The position numbers and the translations under genes are program-made. Below are positions 24,389-35,850 of a stretch of DNA of 64,000 bases, in pieces; position 1 is the first letter of the stretch, and the number at the start of each line of letters is the position of its first letter. The stretch spans positions 372,001-436,000 of the forward strand of contig JAPFBL010000009.1 in assembly GCA_026182355.1 (NCBI GenBank). Direction: 5' to 3'. Source of the stretch: Hermatobates lingyangjiaoensis (taxonomy: Eukaryota; Arthropoda; Insecta; Hemiptera; Hermatobatidae). The notes beneath the pieces were generated by a model that worked only from the letters and a program-made list of their open reading frames with translations, ran no database searches and was not told the DNA's origin.

Positions 24389-24540
24389 ATGATCAAACCA
24401 CAATATGAAATGGGGAAAAAAAGACTAAGATCTTTCAACTGTAACAAACTCATTTGGGTTTTTGGCTCTGACGAAGACCGCTTGTTACAGTTGAAAGATC
24501 TTAGTCTTTTTTTCCACATTTCATATTGTGGTTTGATCAT
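24389..24540. mobile_element. Head-to-head palindrome of K-type units
   Basis: Arms 24389-24447 and 24482-24540 are nearly perfect inverted copies. The complete motif is only on the right arm; the left arm breaks off within the loop. AT-rich flanks lie on both sides. Confidence 0.6.
24468..24504 (+). ncRNA. Hammerhead-like motif, K type
   Basis: CTGACGA 24468-24474, spacer A, stem II with the CTTGTTA loop, GAAA 24493-24496, GATC 24497-24500, then TTAG. A partial repeat (GAAA-GATC-TTAG only) lies at 24624-24639. Confidence 0.5.
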
Positions 24541-24769
24541 ATAAATATATTAAAATATATGTTTATATATTTATACACATTAACGCCTAAACTGGGTATC
24601 AGTATCAGTTGGACACTTTTTGTGGTTGAAAGATCTTAGTCATTTTTCTTATTTCTTACTGTGGTTCAGACATTGATTTTTATCTCACCTGTTGATTGTG
24701 AAATCCTATTGCATATCTATCATATACCTGCATCCGGAGTCAGCTGCTGTAACGGAGAAGTACTTCTAC

Positions 24770-24796
24770 CTGATGAGACGCCAGTCTGAATATAGT
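24770..24796 (+). ncRNA. D-type motif with canonical spacing but altered GAAA
   Basis: CTGATGA at 24770-24776 is followed without spacer by GAC-GCCA-GTC as stem II, then TGAATAT instead of GAAATAT. The preceding ACTTCTACC matches the region before the motif at 63041. It is probably a decayed copy. Confidence 0.35.
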
Positions 24797-25052
24797 CGTG
24801 AGTTATTGTACGCCTATGTTCTTGGTTCTTTTCTTTTCGTTATTGAGTTAGTAGTCCAGTTGGACCTTTTAATTTTCTTTTTATATAACGACCCAAAAAG
24901 TAAAACGGAAAAACGACCAAATTTATTTCAATATTTTGGCCTTGTCATAAACAAAAGAAGAACCGAACTCTGCTGGGTTAGTAATCAGCGACCAGTGCAA
25001 GCAAGCTCTATGATTTACTATATGCCAACCAAGCAGAACTCTTCTTCTTCTC

Positions 25053-25073
25053 CTGATGGTGACACAGTTGAAA
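25053..25073 (+). ncRNA. Decayed D-type hammerhead-like motif
   Basis: CTGATGG (last core base changed) at 25053-25059, GAAA at 25070-25073, then TATAAAAGTGAAT in the position of TATCGAAGTGAGT. It is preceded by the same CTTCTTCTTCTC as the copy at 24183. Confidence 0.35.
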
Positions 25074-25921
25074 TATAAAAGTGAATATTGCTATTGATTG
25101 TCCGTGTTCTAATTGTTTCATGCTTTGATTTTATATCTGATAATAAATACATATCTTCTTCTCGAAATTTACTTAGGGTTAATTACCTAAAATCACCTTT
25201 TTTTCCAACGTTTCGTCTTTATTTCAAGATATCCTCAGCCTACCAGTTATGCAAAAATAAAAAAGAAGTGTTAGCAAACAGGCGATTTTAAGTAATTATC
25301 TCTGACAATATCTCGAGAAGAGGAAAAGTATTTATTAGTATATGTGGTCAAGAAAACAATACCTTGATATACACATAATACTCGTATAAATTACATTGAT
25401 ATTACATTTTAATAGTGTTATTTTTTTAATAAATTTTACAGTTGATTGTTCCAATAAGAGAAGATAAACTAACATTCTCTATTAATTCTTACTTTCATTT
25501 AACACTTTTATTTTACGTTAACTGCTTTGTATATTTTTATTTTTTCCTCAAATTAACTTACTTATCCTTGTACTTTATTAATTTATTTATACAAAAAAAA
25601 TCCATCTTTTTTGACCATCTCATTGATGTTGTGTAAAATGTCACTTGACCAGCTCCTCTTCCAGTTTAATCCTGTTAGCAGGAAGTTAGTTCGTAGAATC
25701 GAATAACTCAGCCTGAAGATCGTGAATGCCGAGACTGCGGTTCACTTTAATGATATATGTTTGAAAGAAGATCTGCTGCCTATTAATAGCAGTATGTATA
25801 TATATATAATTAAAGTTGCATCTAGAAAACACAAAAAAGATAGTAACACTCACGATATATATATATAAACTAGAATTTAAAAAGAACGCATAGAAAGGAA
25901 ATCACTGAACTCACTACTATA

Positions 25922-25942
25922 TTTCGATGTCCTCGTCTTCAG
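25922..25942 (-). ncRNA. Hammerhead-like motif, D type
   Basis: The minus strand has CTGAAGA (25942-25936), one spacer C, stem II closing with GA/TC, and GAAA (25925-25922), then TATAGTAGTGAGTT. TCACT upstream can pair with AGTGA downstream. A (TA)n lies about 55 nt away at 25855-25868. Confidence 0.45.
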
Positions 25943-26195
25943 GAAAAGAAGTGAATCGATCCAAAGGCTGATAACGACTGACTTGGCGTTCGAACTGAAG
26001 CACTCAAACAGTGCAGCCAACTTTCGGAGGAAAGGTAGACAGGGAAGATAAAGAGATAAAAGCCAAATAAAAATTAAAAAATGAAAACATTTAACTAAAA
26101 TAAAATTAAAAGCTGATAACAACTTTAAAAAAAAAATAAAATAAAATAAAAATCAACGATTGAGGTTAAGCCCAGGAGTCGATCTACCGCCCAGA

Positions 26196-26233
<38 letters not shown>

Positions 26234-26268
26234 ATGTTCAAACCACAATAAGAAATGGGAAAACAAGA

Positions 26269-26305
26269 CTAAGATCTTTCAACCGTAACAAGCAGTCTTC
26301 GTCAG
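26269..26305 (-). ncRNA. Hammerhead-like motif, K type
   Basis: CTGACGA (26305-26299 on the minus strand), spacer, stem II with one base change against its partner, GAAA, GATC, TTAG. Confidence 0.5.
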
Positions 26306-26342
26306 AGTCAAAAACCCAACTGACTTGGTTGGGTTTTTGACT

Positions 26343-26379
26343 CTGACGAAGACCGCTTGTTACGGTTGAAAGATCTTAG
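26343..26379 (+). ncRNA. Hammerhead-like motif, K type, best copy
   Basis: CTGACGA 26343-26349, spacer A26350, stem II GACCG (26351-26355) with CGGTT (26363-26367, one G-U pair) and a 7-nt loop, GAAA 26368-26371, GATC 26372-26375, TTAG 26376-26379. AGATCT is a perfect palindrome, so stem III could form between two molecules. Confidence 0.55.
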
Positions 26380-26444
26380 TCTTGTTTTCCCATTTCTTAT
26401 TGTGGTTTGATCATTGATTGTTATTTCACGTGTTTATGTGAAAT

Positions 26445-26447
<3 letters not shown>

Positions 26448-26522
<75 letters not shown>
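26448..26522 (+). repeat. (TA)n-(TG)19 compound microsatellite
   Basis: TA repeats run to 26484, then TG repeats to 26522. It adjoins the K-unit tail. Confidence 0.95.
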
Positions 26523-26524
<2 letters not shown>

Positions 26525-26676
26525 AGAAGCAACGGAGAAGGGTTACTTTTCGTAGCTTCTCCGGCGTGCTTGGTCTTTATTTCTTTTCTCTCCTAAATGC
26601 TAATTTACCTAAAATTATAAATAGTAATTGGGTTTGTTTATTATTTGTGTTACTTCTCTTCATATTGATTTTTTTT

Positions 26677-26707
<31 letters not shown>

Positions 26708-26759
26708 CTTATAATCAATTTGTTTCCTCAAAATGAGTTTCACTAAGTTCAAACAGGTT

Positions 26760-27514
26760 TTATCCTGAAAATGTATCAGCAAATCATCGGCAAACTTTAA
26801 TTCAAAGCTCACTCAACTGGCCAGTTGTTGGCTATTTCTAATAAAACTTTTTCACTATATGAAAAGCTTGACTTTTTTATACAGTGACTGAGTCACTGTG
26901 AGCAACCCACTTTTTTGACACTGACACGCAATCAATAAGGGAATTCAAACTAAATAATGAAATCCAACATCCGGTAACAAAATAAAGTAAAGTAAAATGT
27001 CAAACGTGTCTAGGACAGTTCTTTAATAAACATTTACATATTATTATGTTAAAAGTGAAAAAAAATCCTTGCACAGTGTCTGGCAGTTGACTCAACCCCA
27101 TAAATAGTATAAGCTCCAGGTCTAGGAATGGAAAAAGCGGGTTTTCACTGAATGGCGCAGATCTGGAGAGTGTGGTGCAACTAGTGGTAGAAAATAAAAG
27201 AAAATTCTATAAAAATGAGCAATCTTTGCTTTTATAATTCTCACAGCAATAGTTTTCGCCTTTAGTGTGGTACTGGAGGGCAGAAAGTGTGCTCAGTTCT
27301 TCTTTGTCACCAATTTTATAAAGGCATGAATCAAATAAAGGAGCTGATTCCTTAACAGAAGTAGTACATTTTGCCTCCTCAAATTGATTAGTGTAGGGTT
27401 ATTCAAGCAGTATCTAAAATCTGTCTCGGACCTAAGGGTTTTTTGTGGGATTTAGTGTTTTACGAGAAAGCAACAACTTTGGTTTTGATTACTCAAAGGA
27501 ATATTGTGTCTTCG
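26760..27514. other. Intergenic, nothing recognised
   Basis: AT-rich with no long frame and no repeat family from elsewhere in the window. Confidence 0.5.
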
Positions 27515-27745
27515 TAATGATTTTACACTGGAAGTCCTAAATTTTGCTTAACTGAAGTGAATTAAGAATTGGAACTTTAACGAGTGCCTGACTCCGTTCA
27601 AGCTTGGAGCTGATGGCTTAACCAAGTCTTCGTCGTTCCAAGGGACGACGTAATCAGATTTCTTTCTTTACTGCATGAAAGAATCGAGAGCCAGAGTAAG
27701 GTATATTACCTTATCTACCGTTAATGTACCCGAATCTGGCTAAAC
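27515..27745 (-). repeat. tRNA-derived SINE, minus strand, decayed
   Basis: The reverse complement has the body GTCGTCCCTTGGAACGACG, GGCACTCGTTAAAG and the tail GCAAAATTTAGGACTTCC. The head is degraded. Confidence 0.6.
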
Positions 27746-28219
27746 TGAGAGAGGGTTTTGTCCTCTCAGAAGGACTAAACTTTGCAACATTTTATGCCTT
27801 TCACATAAAAACACGAATAGCAATGACTAGTCTTCATCAACAGTACTAAAGACAAGTACACTACCTGTTATAATTTAGGAAATAATGAAACTGTGGGAGT
27901 AAAATCGGCCATATACTTCAAAAGGACAACAAACTAAAACTTTCTTTCTTTTAGTTGAATCAGGGAGATAATCTGGAGTAGAGGTAACCGAATACTCGTA
28001 AGGTATGACAACTAAAGAAAAGCTCCAAAGAAAAAGTAGATAATAACCCAAATCTCTGTGACAATACATCAACAAGAGTTGAAAACGCGTAATAATTGGA
28101 AGTCTAAATGCTTCATTAAGAATAATTTACTGGATTTGTTTAACAACTCCAACCTATAATGATATACCCTAAAATAGTACAGTCTTCAATCTGTTCAAAC
28201 AAATTGCAGGTTATATTTA
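27746..28219. other. AT-rich spacer
   Basis: No element or gene is recognised. Confidence 0.5.
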
Positions 28220-30010
28220 TCTATATAAATAAAATAATGATTTTGTCTGTACATTGCTTAGAACTGACTCAATTCAAGTTTTCTTTACGTTTCATACATT
28301 GGAGAATCCGAATCCACCCTTAGAAAAATTTCTGTCGGTTTGTCGGTTTGTCGGTTTGTCTGTTTGTCCGCAAAACTTTGTCACAAGTAAACTCAGCTAC
28401 CATAAGACATATAAAGCTGAAACTTTTACAGTAGATTTGTGTAGGTCTGTCTAACTTAAAATATAGGCTCTGAATTATTTGGAAATTCAACGTAGAATTG
28501 AAGTTATAGACGTTTAAAGCAAAAACGTTTGTCACAAGTAAACTCAGCCACCATAAGACATAGCGAGCTGAAACTTTGACACTGGATTTGTGTATGCCTA
28601 ACTTAAAATATAGGCTCTAAATAGATTAATAATTAAGTACAGAAACGAAGTTATGGGGCTTTTAGCTGTATTTTCCTAACTTCATAGACAAGTTTGTTTT
28701 GAAAATACACAGGTGTGGCAAGTAGGTATTGTTAGTTGATTTTAATTTCAATTGAGCTTATGAATATATCGTAAATTTCATGTTACGAAACATGAGTGCC
28801 CCAAAACTGTGCAACGGGACACGACTCTTAGTTCGTGCTCTACACAGATATGCCATAGAGGCGGACATAATGACTGGATGTGGTATTGGGGAGTCTGTGT
28901 GTATACCACACATACCATTGATTCCGAGCCACTGTCTGTTTACGTTGAAATGATTGCAAAGTCCGGTCAGAGTCTATTTCGCAATGACGTTAACTAAGTC
29001 GCAAAGGGAGACTTCATCTAACGCAGGAATACAAGGTAGCGAAACCAAGTTTTTCTCACATGGTCAACTGTAGTTTACTTGCTCAATAGTCAGAGGTTTC
29101 AACTGATTGTTCTTCCATGAACCTGAAGGACAGACAGCTAATGTAGTGTATTTAGAGGCATTTGTTTAACACTGTAGTAATAATGGTATTTTCTACTGTT
29201 CTATAATTTCTAATGACATTTTGGAATACCAAAAATGACGGAACTTCTGACTCCGTCAAAGACGGGTACGTTTGCTATGTATTATATATAACTATAAACT
29301 TTTCTTTAATTTAATATTTACTTAATAAATACACTGGTAATAATGTAAGGTGTGGGACCAGAGTAGCCCAGTGGCTTGCGTGATCGCCGATGACAGTAGT
29401 GCAAATGTATTATAAATAAATGTAACAAACAAATATTTTTTTGAATTTAAAATGTGGAATATATAAAAAATGGTAATAAAGTAAAGGGATCTAGCCAGGG
29501 TAGCCAGTAGCTTGCTTGCTCGCCGATGACAGTAGTGCAAATGTATTATAAATAAATACAACAAAAATATTTTTTTTTAATTGAATATTTGCGTAATATA
29601 AACACTGGTAATAAAGTAAGGTATGGAACCAGAGTAGCCCAGTGGCTTGCGTGCTAGCTTTTGACTGGGAGCACGTTAATTAGAACTAACTCATTTCAAG
29701 TTTTCTTTACGTTTCATACTTCAGAGTAGCCACATGTACCCTTAGAATAATTTCTGTTTGTCGGTTTGTCCACAAAATATTGCCACCATAAGACATATAA
29801 AGCTGAAACATTGATTGTAGATTTGTGTATGTCTAACTTAAAATCTAATCTTTGTATACAGAGGCATTTGTTTAGCACTCTAGAAATAATGGTATTTTCT
29901 ACTATTCTATAACTTCTAATTGTAGTATTAGTATAATACTATAATTGATATTTTGGAATAACAAGTATAATAGAATTTTTGATTCCGTCAAAGACGGGTA
30001 CGTTTGCTAG
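28220..30010 (+). mobile_element. Helitron/Helentron-like family A, composite copy A3
   Basis: It starts with TC-TATATAAATAAA at 28220 and ends with CTAG at 30007-30010 after the CCGTC/GACGG hairpin. It has the same three-part order as A1: main body (with a ~300-bp deletion near 28769), the tandem SINE-head block (about 29290-29690), then a deleted copy with the 3' end. The 8-bp microsatellite has four units (28335-28366, one variant). No coding frame is supported. Confidence 0.6.
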
Positions 30011-30439
30011 TAATATTGTAAAATTATTTTATAATAAGTTTGTAATATAATTTAGAATTGCAATATGTAACAATATATCTTAAGCAAAATTTGTATATAA
30101 CATTATGTCTTAATATCAAGTTAATAAGTTTAATAATATCAAGTGCATTAATTTACTATATGTGTATGAGGGCAGCAATTCTTCATGTAAGCACATTTCA
30201 TTAAAATGAACAGTAGGAGCTGCTGCTGCTGATTCTGAATATTCAGGATATTCTGAATGCAGAAGCTGCTGTTTATTATAATTTACTATAATATGTAAAA
30301 TAACATTAGATTTTATTTGATAATTAAATAATTAAGTCAGTTATGTACCTTATGTTCATGTATAAACCAAGTATAACCAGCATAATATCAGATATAAGTG
30401 ATCTGTATGAGGAGCATTCCGAATAAATGGCTTGGAACA
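30011..30439. other. AT-rich spacer
   Basis: An imperfect repeat with GCTGCTG motifs lies at 30208-30275. Nothing else is seen. Confidence 0.45.
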
Positions 30440-30610
30440 CTAGCTGAGCATGGGTAACCTGCGGCCCACGGGCAGCTTGCGATCATAAAAGATGTATTAT
30501 ATACTGGCCATATACATACAAAGTCCACAGAGATAACTATGAGGCCCGTGTTACTTGAAAGTTATATAAAACCAGCACCGGTTCACATATGGTTGTACAC
30601 GGCTGTGTTA
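30440..30610. mobile_element. hAT-like terminal relic
   Basis: GGGTAACCTGCGGCCCACGG at 30451-30470 resembles the common hAT end (GGCAACCTGCGGCCCGCGGG). The opposite end was not found. Confidence 0.35.
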
Positions 30611-32490
30611 GACTAATCTAAACATAACAAAAAAATTAGAAAATTATGAAACATGAATATATCATAAATTTCCAATAATCTGCTGGTACTTCAGAAATAT
30701 ACTGACATGTGCCTGTACTTGGGTCAACTGAAGAAATTAAACGACCTATCAACTGTTAATTGGAAGTCGAGTAGGACATTCTATTATGAGAGTTCCAATT
30801 AAAAACAATAAAAGAAGCTATAACTATATCTGAGAGTTTAAAAATGTCTCTGTCGGCAATTAGTGCGCTTTCAATCCGAAAATAAATAAGTTTTTATGAA
30901 GAAAAAATAATTGGAAACTATTTCTATCCAAGACTCAAAATGGATTAAGTGTATTATTCCCCCAGTTTATAAAATTTATAAAGAAGCAAGTTTCTGCCAA
31001 CTATGGTTATGTTTTTAATAATATGCTACAATGTTTTTAAAGAAGGACTACTACTGTTGTCCTTTTGGATCGTTTCCCCGTTTACAATATATATATATAT
31101 ATATATAAGATGAAAAGTTTTAGTGTTGTCTATGGCTATTTTCTTTTGTGATTTTAAATATGCATTAGATATTTAATCTTGTTTATGCATAAATTTCTGT
31201 TTGTATTTTGTTATAAGGTGGGATAAGTATTATAGGGACGTCAGAGGTGCCTAGCTGATGATGAGTGTAACCTTGTCAATACCCATCACAAACCTTTTCT
31301 TCAGGCAATCCAATGAACAAGATTGACCTGTTGGTTATGCCAAGTTGATCTATAATCCCTACTCTTCATGTGGCGTTTACATTTAAGTCGATTGCTAACA
31401 GAATATTTCTAACTGCTTATTAGATAAAGTTAACTAGTGGGTAGGTGGAGATGAAACATTGTTTGGAGGGGGAGTGAGAGAGATGGCGTGATTTGGACAG
31501 GCTGACAACACAAGTCTTGCCCAATTGTATTGGATTTAAATAAGGGGTGGGGGAGGGGAATGCACGGGCAACTCTGCTTCAAAGGTCACCACCGCAACCC
31601 ACACCAGCATTATCCACTTCCTTGCATCTCCTCCTGCTTCTCTAAAACTCCCAAAACTCTCATCATCTCCTGCAAATTATCTCCTTTGCACTCAACCAAG
31701 AAATTGACCAGATTATCCTTTAAAGATACAAACTCGTTTTCTTCTTTCATGTAGTAAGGACATTGATAATTTAACTGAGACAAATAGACAAGTTGATGTA
31801 CAGTCATGACGATTTATTCCATGTCTATGGCATGCGCACTCCTTTACAATATAATCTTTGGAACATTTTGATACTTAACTCATAAGTTTGTGGCCTTCTT
31901 TATTCCTGGAGTATAAAGCTTTTAATTTACAATTGATCTATTCGTATACCACTTTTCTAAGACTAAACAAATTAACATCCTGAAAGGTAATGTTTGAGTT
32001 GCAAGAGAAACATGATAACACCACACAAAATTTTTTTTGTTTACTTTTCTATGAAAAACCAAAGAACTGTACCTTTTGATAGAATTCCTCAACTCCTTAT
32101 CACCTGTCCCTCTTTCTGTTCAAATATTAATCACTGTTCAAATATTAATCAGTGAGTTGTATTTTTAAATAATTACAAAAATCAGGGCCTTGTGAGTCCT
32201 TGAAGATCGTCCACACCATTTTACCGCCAGACACGTGAGTTTTTATCGACTAGTTCTGATAAATTTAATGACTCCATCCTGACCCACTCATTACTGTATA
32301 TTAATTTAACTAACATTAGTGTTCAACATTCTTGGGTAAAATTCGACCGGCTTCCCCATCAAGGCGAAGAGCCTCCTGCTTGTACATAATTTGCCACTAA
32401 AGCCTTTATAGATTATCATGAGTGCAATATATTGGATGAGGTATATACAACAAGAAATATGGGTTGAGGTATATACAGTTTATGAAAACC
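30611..32490. other. Intergenic
   Basis: (TA)n lies at about 31087-31107. The frame at 31530-31754 lies in a patch of purine/pyrimidine-biased sequence (31440-31740) and is not recognised. Confidence 0.45.
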
Positions 32491-32620
32491 CAGTGGTTCT
32501 GAACGTGGTCCTCATGTCTCACCAGGGGTCCACAGAAGATTACTGGGGGTCCACGAATATTACAGGGAAAATAGTATTTTGATGGTCCGTGGCGCTCAGT
32601 GCCATCTTAAGTTTTTATGC
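32491..32620 (+). mobile_element. hAT-like 5' end (CAGTGGTTCTGAAC)
   Basis: CAGTGGTTCTGAACGTGGTC, then two GGGGTCCAC-type blocks (32525-32555), match the ends of hAT elements that begin CAGTGGTTCT. No matching opposite end or 8-bp duplication was found, so it is a fragment. Confidence 0.45.
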
Positions 32621-33391
32621 TTATATCAGGACAGCATAACTAAAAATATATCGAAGCCAAGCGAGCTTTACATAATTTAAACATAAGACCCAATACACTA
32701 GTCAGTTTGTTTAATGGTTTCAATGCTTTCAAAGTTCTATGTCATATTTAAAACTGATTTCTTTTTACAATTTATTTCAGCATGCTTTATAAAATCTCAA
32801 TAAGGAAATATTTTGTAATTGTTTTAAAAAGATTTTTGTATTTCTGCATATCGTTGCAAATGTAATGAAATTATTTCATAAATACACTTTTCGGACCATA
32901 TTATAATTTTTTTATAAATAAATAAATATAATTCCAAAAACCAAAACTCTCTATATATTCTTGTTTCTGCCGCTTTCAGAATACATCCACCTTTAAGAGA
33001 TAGCCACTATTCTCTTAAAGGTACACGTGGTTTAAACCGGTCGAGTAAGCAAGAAGTTATCTAATTTTATGCGGGTTCTTCTAATTATATACCTAATTAT
33101 CACTCTGGTACTAACAACTTTATGAACACAATTGCGTTAGGCTTATTAATTTTGTTATAAATTTAAAAGAGTTAGGTCAATAATAATATTATTATTAATA
33201 TAAAACCAAAATAAATTTTTGTTAAAAACTTCAAATTTTGACATGACGTATAGAAACATTTTATATTTTAATTTATATATTTTATATTTAATTTTTTATA
33301 CTTTTGTGATTGAGGAATGCCATTGAGCTGTGAAATAAAGTTATTTTGCGTCCTGACATAAGCTGGTCACTCAACATACACAGTCACTCAA

Positions 33392-33991
33392 TGATTCCAG
33401 GCCTCAAATATGTGGCCCGAACGACTCAATTCACTAATATGCCGCTGGTTACGTTTACATATTTTAGTAACTTCTTTTATTTAGTAAAGAAATAAAAAGT
33501 CTTATTATGGCACTGGTCCTCTACAGTTCCTGTAGCTACTTCGATGTTTTTTAAATGTTTTTGAAGTACTTATGGATATGAACAATTTTTCTCAGCCATG
33601 AAGATTAACAAGTCTACACTAAGATCACGGCTTACCGATGAACGTTTCCAAGCATTGCTAAGATCGGTTTCTGCAATTAAATTGAAACCTAATATTAATT
33701 ACCCTGTTCATTCAAAGCGATGCCAGATGAGTAGTCAAAAGAAATCTAACTGAATCTGTGATCATAGTTATTAATTACATCCTTTGAATTATAAATGGAT
33801 TATCTAAAATACTAAATTTTTTTCTAATATGTTTGTTACTGTTTTAGATTGATATTGAGTAACATTTACAAAGATCTGTAATCATATTGTTTATTAGGCG
33901 AACTTTTCATTACTGTTATAATACGGCCCTCGGGTCGCTGTAAAAGTTCTTATTCAGCTCTCGAGAGAATTTGAGTTTGAAACCCCTGTTC
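33392..33991 (+). mobile_element. Truncated hAT transposon (ZBED/GTF2I-like type)
   Basis: The left end is CAGGCCTCAAATATGTGGCC and the right end is the inverted GAGTTTGAAACCCCTG (33976-33991), resembling CAGGGGTTTCAAA ends. Between them is the transposase C-terminal relic at 33571-33753. An 8-bp duplication is not clear. Confidence 0.5.
33571..33753 (+). pseudogene. hAT transposase C-terminal dimerisation domain relic
   Basis: The 60-codon open stretch ends at TGA 33751-33753. It contains the pattern F-S-x-M-K-x-x-K-S-x-x-R-S-R-L-T-D-E-x-x-x-x-L-R, typical of the end of the hAT dimerisation domain in ZBED5/GTF2IRD2-like transposases. The DDE catalytic region is absent, so the copy cannot encode an active enzyme. 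It has no known host role. Confidence 0.65.
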
Positions 33992-34141
33992 TAAGCTTTA
34001 TACGCCGGTGGTAAAGGTTGATTTTCAATCGTTTCCTCATGATACACCTCTCAGGATTTCTTCAGGCTTTTGCATGAGTATTTCATGAATTTTATTAACC
34101 TTCTTTACTGATATTGATGATGATATTCCAGATCATTTGAT

Positions 34142-34430
34142 CAGGGCTTCTTAAACTGTGGGTCGCGACCCCCAGGGGGGTCGCGAGACTACTGAAAGGG
34201 GGTCGCAAAGATCTGATGCTTTGATACTGATACTGATACTGATATAATTATATATATGTGAAATGAATGGGTACGTATTCTTTAATCCTTATTTTATTTA
34301 CATTGTAAAATAGTGCGATATTACATCTACATCTACGGTTAATATATATTTCATTATATGGAGGAGGGGGTCGTTTAAAATTTCCTAAGCTTGAAGGGGG
34401 TCGCAATATAAAAAAGTTTAAGAAGCTCTG
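34142..34430. mobile_element. Complete hAT MITE with 8-bp target duplication
   Basis: The ends are CAGGGCTTCTTAAACT (34142) and the inverted AGTTTAAGAAGCTCTG (ending at 34430). CATTTGAT stands directly on both sides (34134-34141 and 34431-34438), an exact 8-bp duplication as hAT transposases make. Inside, GGGTCGC repeats occur near both ends. Length is 289 bp, with no coding capacity; it would have been moved in trans. Confidence 0.85.
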
Positions 34431-34438
34431 CATTTGAT

Positions 34439-35530
34439 CATGCATAACCATTTCACTTCTTGAAATTGTTGGTACCTGCTTTGATTTATACATGTAGTTT
34501 AGCCTTTCGATCGTACCATGATAAAGCAAAATAGGTTGATTTTTTTTTTAACACTGAGCCTTTCGCCACGTCAAGAGAGATTGCATCCTCAAAAAAGCGG
34601 AACACTCGACAGTTCCTGTGAAGTGCCCATGGTTGACCTCGGGGAGGCAGGCTTCCACGACCTGCATCAACGAAAGCTACAAAATAAACCTTTTAGTATT
34701 TATAAGACTGATAGTTACTCGGTGAAAGAGGTCATCAAGAATTACAGGTGAAAATTAAAAAGGAAAAAGGAAGAGGAACAGATAATAGAAAGCTGAGCTA
34801 AAATATAGGTAAGTAAGAGGAAAAGAAAGACACGATAGAACACTGAGCTAGAAATATAGGTAAGTAGGAGGAAGACTAAGAGATAGACCGGCAAAGTTAA
34901 ACAATCGAAATTTTGGTACCAGGCTAAAAATTGTTGATGAAATTTTTCCACATTATCATTAAATGAAGGCTGCTACACACTCTTGGTTGACTTGCTAGAA
35001 TATACTCGAAGACATGAAGTTACTTTTGTTTAGATGTGAACAGCATTCTCAATGTAAAAAGAGAAACATATAAAAATCTCTATATTTTCTGCAAATTTGG
35101 TAAAAATGTAGATGTTATTTCAACAAGTACAAAATTTATTGATCTGAAAAGCTATATAATTTTTTTCGACATACCCTGTACAATGTAATATTGTTTTAAA
35201 TATTTTAAATAAATATTATTTTTTATATAAATATATATTTAAAATAGTAATTACAATAAAATGAATTTTTGGCTGGCAAAAAAAAAGTTAAAATGATTAT
35301 TATTTAATGGAGAGAGCCGGATGTATAAAAAGTATTTTTCATTCTTAATGAGTTCAAAGCACCAACAAACGCTAATCAGAAAAGGTGAATAAAAAACTGG
35401 TTAAAGTAATCCCTTCAATTGAAAATACCAATATATTCGTGTAAATACAAATGGTTTTGTTCTCCTTTTCTTTGTAAGAAAGTGTAAAATCACAAGCAAC
35501 TGATATCTACTTCTAATGGGTTACTAGTTT
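34439..35530. other. Intergenic
   Basis: A less AT-rich patch lies at 34555-34690, with an unrecognised frame. A ~60-bp purine-rich duplication (AAGTAAGAGGAA and AAGTAGGAGGAA) lies at 34790-34880. Confidence 0.4.
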
Positions 35531-35850
35531 AGGTAGGCTGCAGTGGCCGTCCCAAGAGAAAACACACAAAGGTGAAAGATTGGTCATCTATGATACGGGT
35601 ACCACAATGAACATTCTACATTGGGAGGCCTAAATTCTCCATAGCTTAAGAGTATTTATAGTAGGGATCTTTGATGAGTATCTGACATCATGTGGGCTCT
35701 GAACTAACAGCTTTAACGTCTTCTCCGAGAGAAGATGTGCTAAAATTTTTTTACACATCCCATATGAATAAATCGGGGGCCAGTGTGGTTATCCAACCCC
35801 CGATCTACCTGTCCAGAGGTGAGCACATTAGCTACTGCACTTCCCTGGCC
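35531..35850 (-). repeat. tRNA-derived SINE, minus strand, full length
   Basis: Read from 35850 down: head (AGGCCAGGGAAGTGCAGTAG), a B-box-like GGTTGGATAACC, body (AGAGAAGACGTTAAAG; CAGATACTCATCAAAGATCC) and tail (GGCCTCCCAATGTAGAATG; CACTGCAGCC). Confidence 0.7.

Larger units (their letters stand above)
26232..26416. mobile_element. Near-perfect 89-bp-arm palindrome of K-type units between (TA)n tracts
   Basis: Arms 26232-26320 and 26328-26416 differ at very few sites, with only a 7-bp spacer. (TA)n lies directly left (about 26200-26230). On the right the K tail (26417-26447) runs into (TA)n and (TG)n. Both hammerhead-like motifs are complete and point outwards. It is the cleanest minimal inverted-tail structure in the window. 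Confidence 0.7.

Noticed and set aside
24692..25078. 128-codon plus-strand frame as a gene
   Set aside because: Spans two D-type hammerhead-like units; composition is that of the repeats and no domain is seen.
26407..26736. 109-codon plus-strand frame
   Set aside because: It is mostly Tyr-Ile and Cys-Val from (TA)n and (TG)n repeats; not a gene.
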